Shown here in pieces: positions 42,387-49,792 of a DNA stretch of 64,000 bases. How positions within the stretch are numbered: position 1 is the stretch's first letter; each line of letters begins with the position of its first letter. The notes beneath the pieces were generated by a model, which was given only the letters and a program-made list of their open reading frames with translations, ran no database searches and was not told the origin of the DNA. The DNA is from Maricaulis sp048269565 (GTDB lineage: Bacteria; Pseudomonadota; Alphaproteobacteria; Caulobacterales; Maricaulaceae): contig NZ_JBLXIK010000003.1 in assembly GCF_048269565.1 (NCBI RefSeq), positions 1 through 64,000 on the forward strand, given 5' to 3'. The translations under genes and the position numbers were made by a program.

Positions 42387-42470
42387 CCCTCTCCGCGAGG
42401 AGAGGGTGCACGGCAGGGCGGGTGAGGCGGGCGATGTGGACATCAACGCGCTGGCACCGCCCCCCGCAAT
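42387..42470. repeat. Structured palindromic repeat, half copy D2 (left half only)
   Basis: Contains the left outer hairpin (CCCTCTCCGCGAGGAGAGGG), a left inner hairpin (TGCACGGCAGGGC, imperfect) and the GGGTGAGGCGGG box, then stops just after GGCACCGCCCCCCGCAAT. The right half is absent. It is joined to D1 by the conserved linker (42357-42386). After it, 39 bases lead to the mscS start. Confidence 0.88.
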
Positions 42471-42509
42471 AATGCTATCGCTGCGTCAACGAAGCCGGGA
42501 ATAGCGAAG

Positions 42510-43880
42510 ATGATTCAGACACAGGACGGTTCGGCCTTGGACGATCTGGTGCCGGTCGAGGTTCTGCAGGAGCATCTGCTCGCCGTCTGGCACTGGATTG
42601 TCCAGGCCATGCTCAATCTGGATGTCGCCCTGCAGATCGGACTGATCGCGGCGGCGATCATTCCGGCCTTGATGTTCGGGCCGCGTTTGCGGCGGCTGGT
42701 TGAACACCATACCGCCTCGCGTATCCGTACCGGTCTGGCGCGGCGCCTGCTGTCGGCGGCGCTGGCGCTGGCAACGCCGCTGGCCCTGCTGATGGTGCTG
42801 GCCGTGATCCGCATCGTCCTGGGCAGTCTGGAGCGGCCCTACGGCCTGATCGATGCGGCGATGAGCCTGATGTCGGCCTGGCTGGTGATCCGCGCCGTGA
42901 CGCTGATCATTCGTTCGAAATTCTGGTCCAATGTCGCGTTCTACGTGATCTGGCCGGTGGCGGCGCTCGACGTGTTCGGCCTGCTCGACGATGTCGTCGT
43001 GCAATTGCAGGCCCTGGCCATCCCGCTGGGGGAGACCGCGGACGGCATGCCGGTCGATCTCAGCCTGTTCGATATCCTGCGCACGGTGATCTATTTCGCG
43101 GCCCTTTTCTGGCTCGCCTCGCTGGCCGGCCGCGCCATCAATGCGCAGCTGGAAAAGGCCGAAGAGATCTCGCCGGCCTTCCGGGCCCTGATCGCCAAGG
43201 TCCTCGGCTTCGTCCTGCCGGTCGCAGCCCTGCTGATCGCGCTGCAGCTGACCGGCTTCAATATCGCCACGCTGGCAATCTTCTCCGGTGCGGTCGGTAT
43301 CGGTGTCGGTCTCGGCCTGCAAAAGACCGTCGCCAACTTCGCCGCCGGTTTCACCCTGCTGGCCGACAAGTCGATCAAGCCGGGCGATGCGCTCGAGATC
43401 GACGGCACCTTCGGCTGGGTCACCGAGATGCAGTCGCGCTATGTCTCGATCCGCACCCGTGACGGCACGGAAATGCTGATCCCGAACGAGCGCTTCATCG
43501 TCGAGGGCGTCATCAACTGGTCGAAATCCGACCGCGCCGTGCGCGTGCACGCCCCGTTCGGCGTCAGCTATGGCACTGACGACATCGAACAGGTCCAGCG
43601 CGTCGCTATCGAGGCGGCCCAGAGCGTCGAGCGGGTGATCGCTGACAAGACGCCGGTGTGCAATCTGATGGCCTATGGCGCCAGCTCGGTCGATTTCGAC
43701 CTGCGCTTCTGGATCACCGACCCGGAGAACGGGCTCTCCAATGTCCGCAGCGCCGTGAATATTGCCCTGTGGAAGGCCTTCCACGCCCATGGCATCGAAT
43801 TCCCCTTCCCGCAGCTGGATGTCCATGTGAAGGAATTGCGGCGCAGCCCGGCCAGCGCCGGAATAGCGCCGCCGGAATAG
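42510..43880 (+). CDS. MscS family mechanosensitive ion channel
   Basis: A 456-residue inner-membrane channel. About five hydrophobic helices precede the pore-lining helix and beta domain: FSGAVGIGVGLGLQKTVANFAAGFTLL, then KPGDALEIDGTFGWVTEMQSRYVSIRTRDGTEMLIPNE and VINWSKSDRAVRVHAPFGVSYG. These fit the MscS pore and beta-domain signature. The extra N-terminal helices place it in the mid-sized MscS-like class rather than E. coli MscS itself. It protects cells at osmotic down-shock. The start ATG follows GCGAAG; no clear ribosome site decides it. Confidence 0.92.
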   Translation: MIQTQDGSALDDLVPVEVLQEHLLAVWHWIVQAMLNLDVALQIGLIAAAIIPALMFGPRLRRLVEHHTASRIRTGLARRLLSAALALATPLALLMVLAVIRIVLGSLERPYGLIDAAMSLMSAWLVIRAVTLIIRSKFWSNVAFYVIWPVAALDVFGLLDDVVVQLQALAIPLGETADGMPVDLSLFDILRTVIYFAALFWLASLAGRAINAQLEKAEEISPAFRALIAKVLGFVLPVAALLIALQLTGFNIATLAIFSGAVGIGVGLGLQKTVANFAAGFTLLADKSIKPGDALEIDGTFGWVTEMQSRYVSIRTRDGTEMLIPNERFIVEGVINWSKSDRAVRVHAPFGVSYGTDDIEQVQRVAIEAAQSVERVIADKTPVCNLMAYGASSVDFDLRFWITDPENGLSNVRSAVNIALWKAFHAHGIEFPFPQLDVHVKELRRSPASAGIAPPE

Positions 43881-43896
43881 CGGCCACAGGCCCAGG

Positions 43897-44907
43897 CTAG
43901 CCGGCCGCCTCATCCTCATCCGGGCTCAGCGCGGTGAGATAGCGCTGGGCGCCGCTATGGGCGTCGATCATTTCGCGGAATCGCATCTTGACGACGGCAT
44001 CGATGATCGTGTCCCAGGCGGTACGTTCAGCCTTGTCGTCGTCCTGGATGACGCCGTCTTCCTCGTGCAGGAAATGCAGCCGCCCGAACTGGCGATAGGG
44101 CCAGGCGGGCAGGGCCTTGATCGCATCCTCGACCAGCATCAGCTTCTTGACCTCGTCGAGCCGCTTCTCGCCATCCAGCCAGTCGCGGATCTGTGGTCCG
44201 CCCGGTAGATAGGGCACCGGATCAAGCGCGTTCTGGAAACGCGCGGTGTGGGCGAGCAGCCCGTCCTGCTCGTAATGATCGATGAAGTCCTGGTCGGCGG
44301 TCATCGGCGCGGCGAAACTGCAGACCTCGATCCGGGCATGCGGGTATTGCGCCCGGATCAGCGTCGCACCGAGCGCGGCCATGGCGCCGCCCTTGGAGTG
44401 ACCGGTGATGCGGATCGCGCTGGCGGCGCCGGCATTGAGCGTTTCCAGGGTTTCGAGCAAGTCATCGGCCAGGCTGGAGACGGCAATGCCAAAGGCGGAT
44501 GCGACCTGGCCATAATCGCGCTCGCCGACCGTCCACGGCATCGGCACCGTCTGGGCATCGTGAAGCCAGTCAGCGGCCCAGCGCCAGAAAATCATGTCTT
44601 CCGGCGGCAGCGTGCCGCGAAACGTCACCAGCAGGCCGCCATCATCGGTGCGGCAGACAAAGCCGGCATGCACATCATGAATGCCGCTGACGAAGACCAG
44701 CGGACGCGTGCCGGGCTGCAGGCCGGCAGCATGCAGTTCCGGCAGGCCGGAGGCGAGGCGCCGGTCGGAGATCAGATAGGCGGCATTGCAGGCATTGATC
44801 AGCCGCCGCGGCCAGGGATTGTCGGTGAGCGCATCGACGACCGGATGGATCAGCTCGCCGGCGGCGTGTCTGATGTCGTCGAGTATCTCGCTGTCGCCGG
44901 ACGCCAT
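43897..44907 (-). CDS. Class 3 lipase-like alpha/beta hydrolase
   Basis: A 336-residue protein without a signal peptide. Lipase_3 features: FVCRTDDGGLLVTFRGTLPPED, then the nucleophile elbow AIRITGHSKGGAMAALGATLI (G-H-S-x-G), SFAAPMTADQDFIDHYEQ with a candidate Asp, and a late His (FGRLHFLHEEDG). The FRGT and GHSKGG blocks are the Lipase_3 signature. It is predicted to be cytoplasmic. An alternative GTG one codon upstream (44910) exists. It ends 17 bases from the mscS stop and starts 10 bases after the 2OG oxygenase stop, so these two minus-strand genes may be co-transcribed. Confidence 0.85.
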   Translation of the reverse strand: MASGDSEILDDIRHAAGELIHPVVDALTDNPWPRRLINACNAAYLISDRRLASGLPELHAAGLQPGTRPLVFVSGIHDVHAGFVCRTDDGGLLVTFRGTLPPEDMIFWRWAADWLHDAQTVPMPWTVGERDYGQVASAFGIAVSSLADDLLETLETLNAGAASAIRITGHSKGGAMAALGATLIRAQYPHARIEVCSFAAPMTADQDFIDHYEQDGLLAHTARFQNALDPVPYLPGGPQIRDWLDGEKRLDEVKKLMLVEDAIKALPAWPYRQFGRLHFLHEEDGVIQDDDKAERTAWDTIIDAVVKMRFREMIDAHSGAQRYLTALSPDEDEAAG

Positions 44908-44916
44908 CACGCGGGC

Positions 44917-45870
44917 CTAGAGCAGGCCAATCTCGCGCAGGCGCTGATTGAGGAAATCATTCGCCCGCATCGGCTCGGGATACTGGTCGGGATGATCGGC
45001 CGTGGCGCAGCCGGGCAGGGTCTCGATCATGTAGTCGGGCCGGTAGTGCAGGAAGAAGGGCATCGAATAGCGCGAGTGCCCGATGCGGGCGCCGACCGGG
45101 TTGATGACGCGGTGCTGGGTCGAGGGCAGGACATCATTGGTCGAGCGCGCCAGCATGTCGCCCATATTGACCACGAGACAGCCGGCCGGCGGGTTCATGT
45201 CGATCCATGTCCCCGAGCGCGTCTTCACCTGCAGGCCGGGCTCCTCGGCGCCGAGCAGCAGGGTGATGGTATTGATATCGCCATGGGCCTCGGCGCGGAT
45301 CGAACCGCCCGGATCGCCGGCCACCGGCGGGTAGTGCAAGAGGCGCATCACCGAATTGCCGTCCTTGACGGTGTCATCGAAGAAGTCGGCAGCCAGGCCC
45401 AGATCGAGCGCAATGGCGCTCAGCACGCGCCGGCCAAGCGCATCGAAATCCTGGTAGAGGCCGTGGACGGTCTCTTTCCAGCCCTCGATTTCGGCGGGCA
45501 CGAGATTGGGCGCCATGTCGGCTTCATATTTGTGGCCCGGCGGCAGATCGCGGCCGACATGCCAGAATTCCTTGAGATCGACATGCTGGGCGTCCTTGGC
45601 AATCTCCTTGCCGAAGGGCGTATAGCCGCGCGCACCGCCGCCACCGGGCACGAAATATTGCTGCTTCACGGCCTCGGGCAGGGCGAAGAATTCAGCCGCC
45701 TTGGCATAGGCGCGGTCGATCCGGGCCTGGTCGAGCCCGTGATCGGAAATCGCGGCAAAGCCGAATTCGCGGAAGCTCTGGCCCAGCTCGGCGGCGAAGC
45801 CTTGCGGGTCGCTGGCTTGGCGGGCCATGGAGACGGGCGTGAAGCGGGAAAGGGTTTCGCTGGCTGACAT
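44917..45870 (-). CDS. 2-oxoglutarate/Fe(II)-dependent oxygenase (isopenicillin N synthase-like)
   Basis: A 317-residue enzyme of the DIOX_N plus 2OG-FeII_Oxy type. N-terminal FREFGFAAISDHGLDQARIDRAYAKAAEFFALPEAVK is the DIOX_N signature. The iron site is H-x-D in AEAHGDINTITLLLG and the distal His in PSTQHRVINPVG; the R-x-S for 2-oxoglutarate is RYSMPFFLHY. The substrate cannot be told from sequence; the group includes gibberellin-like and flavonoid-like oxidases and bacterial small-molecule hydroxylases. It is divergent from the glutathione transferase gene with 173 bases between the starts. Confidence 0.9.
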   Translation of the reverse strand: MSASETLSRFTPVSMARQASDPQGFAAELGQSFREFGFAAISDHGLDQARIDRAYAKAAEFFALPEAVKQQYFVPGGGGARGYTPFGKEIAKDAQHVDLKEFWHVGRDLPPGHKYEADMAPNLVPAEIEGWKETVHGLYQDFDALGRRVLSAIALDLGLAADFFDDTVKDGNSVMRLLHYPPVAGDPGGSIRAEAHGDINTITLLLGAEEPGLQVKTRSGTWIDMNPPAGCLVVNMGDMLARSTNDVLPSTQHRVINPVGARIGHSRYSMPFFLHYRPDYMIETLPGCATADHPDQYPEPMRANDFLNQRLREIGLL

Positions 45871-46043
45871 GGGGCTTGGACCTGTTGTGAATGTGGGACC
45901 GGGATAAGGCTTTGCTGCGGGCCTGCCAAGTCACTCCCGGTAGATGACAGCTGTGTGATCGCAGCCGCGCTTGCATGTTCCAGCCTGCGCCCCATCTTGC
46001 CTGCACGACAATCGCACCCGCCAACCCGCTACGGAGACGCTCC

Positions 46044-46769
46044 ATGCCCGCCCCGATCGAACTCTATTACTGGCCCACCCCGAATGGCTGGAAGATCTCC
46101 ATCGCACTGGAGGAAATGGGTCTGCCCTACGACCTCAAGCCGGTGAATATCGGTGCCGGCGAGCAGTTCGAGCCCGCCTTCCTCAAGATCAGCCCCAATA
46201 ATCGCATGCCCGCCATCATCGATCCCGACGGGCCCGGCGGCGAGCCGATCTCGGTGTTCGAGAGCGGCGCCATCCTGCAATATCTCGGTCGCAAGACGGG
46301 GCAATTCTACCCCACTGACGAGCGCGCTCGCGTCGAGGTCGAACAATGGCTGTTCTGGCAGATGGGCGGGCTCGGTCCGATGGCCGGGCAGGCGCATCAT
46401 TTCCGCACCTATGCCAAGGCGATCGAGCCCGATGAGAGCAAGCTGGAATACGGCAAGAACCGCTATACCAATGAGGTCAACCGTCTCTATGGCGTGCTCG
46501 AGCGGGCGCTGTCGGACGGGCGCGATTATATCGCGGGCGCGTATTCCATCGCCGATATGGCGATCTGGCCCTGGATCCTGCCGGCGGGTCAGGGGCAGGA
46601 CCTGGCAGACTTCCCGAAACTGGCGGCCTGGGTCGAGCGCGTCGGTGCCCGCCCGGCGGTGAAGACGGGCCGCGCACTGGCGACCGATATGCGCCGCGGC
46701 CTCGATGAGGACAGCGAGGAAGGCAAGAAGGCCCGCGCCCTGCTGTTCGGCCAGAAAGCCCGCGTCTGA
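46044..46769 (+). CDS. Glutathione S-transferase (YghU/Ure2p-like)
   Basis: A 241-residue cytosolic protein. Thioredoxin-fold N-domain LYYWPTPNGWKISIALEEMGLPYDLKPVNI, the NNRMPAIIDPDGPGGEPISVFESGAILQYL cis-Pro and glutathione-binding segment (ES), then the helical domain with QMGGLGPMAGQAHHFRTYA and YSIADMAIWPWI. This is the Nu/Ure2p-like class, which has glutathione-disulfide-bond oxidoreductase activity. TPNG in place of a catalytic Ser/Tyr is normal for the class. The start at 46044 follows ACGGAGACGCTCC. Confidence 0.9.
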   Translation: MPAPIELYYWPTPNGWKISIALEEMGLPYDLKPVNIGAGEQFEPAFLKISPNNRMPAIIDPDGPGGEPISVFESGAILQYLGRKTGQFYPTDERARVEVEQWLFWQMGGLGPMAGQAHHFRTYAKAIEPDESKLEYGKNRYTNEVNRLYGVLERALSDGRDYIAGAYSIADMAIWPWILPAGQGQDLADFPKLAAWVERVGARPAVKTGRALATDMRRGLDEDSEEGKKARALLFGQKARV

Positions 46770-46866
46770 GGCTTGCCCGCAGTCCCGGCTCGCCTTCTAC
46801 GCGTAAGGGCTTGCGTCCGGGCGCCGGAAAACCAATTCTGGGGCGGGACAGCAAGGGGGCAAGTCC

Positions 46867-48435
46867 ATGGCTGACGCCAGCGGCGCAGCGCATTCGGGCG
46901 CACCGGATATCGACACACCGCGACGCTCGGGCCTGACCCGGGCCGAGGCGGCGCGTCTGGCTGCGACCGAGGCCTGCCGCGCCGAAACCTGTTCGCCCTG
47001 GGAAGCCTCGCCGCTCGGCCTCGTGCCCTGGCTGATCTGGCGTGCCCTGTTCAAGGGCTTCCGGCCGGTCTGGCTTATCGCCTCGCTGGCGGTCTCGGTC
47101 TGGTTTGGCGCCCATGTCGTGATCGAGAGCGGCGGCATCCGCGCCATGACCCGCACCGAGCCGGGGCTGGAGGCGCGGATCCAGTCGAGCCTCGCCGCCT
47201 CGGTCCCCGCAGGCGAGGACGCGCGCAGCTACTGGATCGCGCGCATGAATGAGGCGCTCGACGGCGATGCGCGCCGGCGCGCCGATCTCGACCGTTTCCG
47301 CGCCTGGGCGACGATCGGTCCCGACCTGATCGGCCGTGAGCGCCTGGCGCTGGACTATCTCGCCGGTCCGGACGGCGCCGCGGCGCTCGATGCCCGCCTG
47401 ACCGCCGGTCCGCCCTGGGTGCGCCGTGACCGGCTGGCGCGCGGCTATCGCGAACTGATCGAGAGTGAGCAGGCCCGGCGTCTCGACCCGCCGCAGCTGG
47501 TATTGGCGCCCGATGGATTGATGGCGCGGCAGGCGGCAGCGCAGTTTCACTGGTCGATTGCCGCGCACAGCGCCGATGCTTTCTTCAGCGGCCGCCAGAG
47601 CGGCCAGTTCGAGTTGACCATGGTGCCCGGCCTGGTGGCGGCGCCTGGCGGTGATACCCGTCTCTATGGCGGTGTGCGGCAGCTCTACATGCAGGCCTGC
47701 GCCCTCGATGCGCTGATCGAGGGTTGCGAGACCGGGATCATCCCGCCGCAGGCCTTCGATCCGGTGCGCTACGCCCTCGCGGCGCTGGAAGCCGGCATGG
47801 TTGATCTCAACCTGCCCGACAGCGCGGTCCATGACGGCGCTCAGGTGCTGCAGGCCGCGCGCGAGGCCGGGCGCCTGCAGCCGGCGCTCGAGGCGCAATT
47901 ACAGGACTGGGTCGCGGCGATCCTGACGCCGGCGGAGATATCCGCGGCCCTCGATACCGCCGGTCTGCGTCCGGACTTTGCCTTCTCGGCCCCGACCCAG
48001 GCGGCGGATGGGTTGGCCGGACAACTGGAACGCCGGACTGGCGCCGAGGCGGCGGCCCTTTCGCGCCTGCTCGATGATCTCGCCCGCATCCGGCGCGCAT
48101 CCTCGGTGATGACCGCGATCCGGGTTGTCTCCTCGATCGGCCAGCTTAACCAAGCCGACTATCTCGTGCGCATCTCCAACACCGCCGGCGACCGCCTGCT
48201 CGCCCTGCATCTGGCGCTCGGCGAGGGGGTGTATCACCTGCTGGATGCCGCGGATTTAGCGCCGCAACCGACGGCCCGATCGGTCAATCTGGCCTGGGCC
48301 GGGCTGCTTTCGGCGGCGATTGTCGTGTTTTTGACCCTGCTGCGGGTGGCCAGTGCGCCTGATGTGAGGCGGGCGAGTCGCATGGCAGCACTGGACGCTT
48401 GGCTGTCGCGTTTATTCCTTGGTAGGAAAACCTAA
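46867..48435 (+). CDS. Membrane protein with large periplasmic domain, unknown function
   Basis: A 522-residue protein. A cytoplasmic N-terminus of about 60 residues is followed by a membrane helix (VWLIASLAVSVWFGAHVVIE), a roughly 390-residue extramembrane region rich in Ala, Leu and Arg with many predicted helices, and a second membrane helix near the end (LAWAGLLSAAIVVFLTLLRVA). No family is recognised. Repeated phrases such as YLAGPDGAAALDARL and LAAHSADAFFSG give no domain call. The ribosome site AAGGGGGCAAGTCC precedes the ATG. It is the last gene before the small Sel1-like protein and is set off by a weak hairpin at 48443-48463. Confidence 0.7.
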   Translation: MADASGAAHSGAPDIDTPRRSGLTRAEAARLAATEACRAETCSPWEASPLGLVPWLIWRALFKGFRPVWLIASLAVSVWFGAHVVIESGGIRAMTRTEPGLEARIQSSLAASVPAGEDARSYWIARMNEALDGDARRRADLDRFRAWATIGPDLIGRERLALDYLAGPDGAAALDARLTAGPPWVRRDRLARGYRELIESEQARRLDPPQLVLAPDGLMARQAAAQFHWSIAAHSADAFFSGRQSGQFELTMVPGLVAAPGGDTRLYGGVRQLYMQACALDALIEGCETGIIPPQAFDPVRYALAALEAGMVDLNLPDSAVHDGAQVLQAAREAGRLQPALEAQLQDWVAAILTPAEISAALDTAGLRPDFAFSAPTQAADGLAGQLERRTGAEAAALSRLLDDLARIRRASSVMTAIRVVSSIGQLNQADYLVRISNTAGDRLLALHLALGEGVYHLLDAADLAPQPTARSVNLAWAGLLSAAIVVFLTLLRVASAPDVRRASRMAALDAWLSRLFLGRKT

Positions 48436-48596
48436 CCGATTTAAAGGCTTATGGCCTATTTTTCCTGAAATCCCTTAACCTTAAAGCAATTCTCTTTGCG
48501 CAGGATCGGTCTCGTTCGAAAGGCATTCGGACAGGATGGTGGCGCGGATGACAGGTTCATAAGGACCGCATCCGCCGGTGTTACAGGGGAATGATC

Positions 48597-48869
48597 ATGG
48601 CGTTTACCGACGTTGAAACTGCGCAAGTGCATGAAGCCGTTACCAGCGACCCGACAGGCGAAGACCTGTGCAAGCTGGGCATTCTGTACTCGACCGGCCA
48701 GGGTGGCGAAATCGACTACGTCGAAGCCCACAAATGGTTCAATCTCGCGGCCCTGATGGGCTCCGAGCCGGCGAAATACTATCGCCAGGAAATCTCCGAC
48801 CAGATGTCGACGATGGAAGTCGCCAGCGCACAACGTGCCGCTCGCGAATGGCTGTCGACGCGCCACTAG
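48597..48869 (+). CDS. Small Sel1-like repeat protein, 90 aa
   Basis: MAFTDVETAQVHEAVTSDP is followed by one Sel1/TPR-like helical repeat: EDLCKLGILYSTGQGGEIDYVEAHKWFNLAALMGSEPAKYYRQEIS. The YSTGQG-YVEAHKWFNLAA segment matches the Sel1 consensus, and a partial second helix pair follows. The ATG at 48597 is preferred to 48591, since GGGG then falls 7 bases upstream. A single repeat would act as a peptide-binding adaptor. Similar short proteins occur in other Caulobacterales genomes as far as I recall. The 155 bases upstream include TTAACCTTAA, reminiscent of but not matching a CtrA site. It lies 110 bases before hfsD. Confidence 0.8.
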   Translation: MAFTDVETAQVHEAVTSDPTGEDLCKLGILYSTGQGGEIDYVEAHKWFNLAALMGSEPAKYYRQEISDQMSTMEVASAQRAAREWLSTRH

Positions 48870-48978
48870 GCAGACCACCATTCTGTCCGGGGGTCAGCGG
48901 GTGAGGCCATCCGCTGACCGTCCTGACAGATTGACGGCATGCCTGAACGACTGGTTGCCAGGCCCGTGTCCGGCGGGA

Positions 48979-49707
48979 TCAGTTGTCGTTGATCGCGTTG
49001 GCGATGGCGTAGGACATGGCCTGGTCGAGCGGCAGGATCGAATTCACATACTGCTCGATGAAGACATTGATCTCGGCCACGGTTGTCCGCGGCACGAAGA
49101 CGATGTCATTGCGGCGCAGCTGCAGCGCATCCGCCCCGTCGCGGCCGCGCAGCGCGTCACGCAGATTGACGGTGCGGATCATCAGTCCGCCACCGGGTGC
49201 CCGGCGCAGGATGGCGACCTGGCGCGAGGCCGTATCGCGGAAACCGCCGGCGAGCATCACCGCCTCCAGCGCTCCGATCGGGCTGGGCAGGGCGATCAGG
49301 CCCGGCGAATTCACCTCACCCCCGACAATGATATTCTGTGGTCCGAGCGTCGCACGGCGCACCTCGACGATCGGCGAGACCAGCACATTGCGCGCATAGG
49401 CATCGGCTATGGTGTTGGCGATCTCGTAATCGGTCTTGCTGGCGACCATCACATTGGCGAGCAGCGGCAGATTGATGCGGCCGTCCGGGCCGATTTCCGC
49501 CGTGGTCGACAATTCCGGCGCCGAATGCACCGTCACATCGACGCTGTCGCCGGGAAAGAAGCGGTATTCCGGATCCGTATCCTGCCAGGCGAGAAAATGC
49601 TGGCCGCCCCATTGGCCGGCCTCGGCGCCGGGCGCCGGGCCGGAACTGGCGCAGGCAGCGAGCCCGATCGAAGCCGCAAGGCACAGGCCCAGACTGGTTG
49701 CACGCAT
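48979..49707 (-). CDS. hfsD: Outer-membrane polysaccharide export lipoprotein, HfsD-like
   Basis: A 242-residue lipoprotein with lipobox LAAC (MRATSLGLCLAASIGLAACAS). It has the Poly_export domain (PGDSVDVTVHSAPELSTTAEIGPDGRINLPLLANVMVA) and a SLBB-like domain (IIVGGEVNSPGLIALPSPIGALEAVMLAGGF, later RRNDIVFVPRTT). Wza/HfsD proteins form the outer-membrane channel for holdfast polysaccharide. The ATG has GAGGG 6 bases upstream. It is divergent from hfsA (85 bases). This places hfsD and hfsA back to back, whereas the Caulobacter order keeps hfsC-B-A-D on one strand. Confidence 0.9.
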   Translation of the reverse strand: MRATSLGLCLAASIGLAACASSGPAPGAEAGQWGGQHFLAWQDTDPEYRFFPGDSVDVTVHSAPELSTTAEIGPDGRINLPLLANVMVASKTDYEIANTIADAYARNVLVSPIVEVRRATLGPQNIIVGGEVNSPGLIALPSPIGALEAVMLAGGFRDTASRQVAILRRAPGGGLMIRTVNLRDALRGRDGADALQLRRNDIVFVPRTTVAEINVFIEQYVNSILPLDQAMSYAIANAINDN

Positions 49708-49792
49708 GATAATCCCTCGGATTCGTTGATCCGCTGATTTCAGACCCGTTTGGATAAGAAAAAATTAAGCGCAGCGAGCCCCTTATGGAGTC

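Noticed and set aside
48443..48475. Intrinsic terminator after the 46867-48435 gene (AGGC-TTATG-GCCT followed by ATTTTT)
   Set aside because: The stem is only four base pairs with a neighbouring bulge. It may work but is too weak to list as a feature.
48470..48490. CtrA binding site (TTAACCTTAA) ahead of the Sel1-like gene
   Set aside because: The spacing between the TTAA halves is 2, not 7, so the site does not match the TTAA-N7-TTAA consensus.
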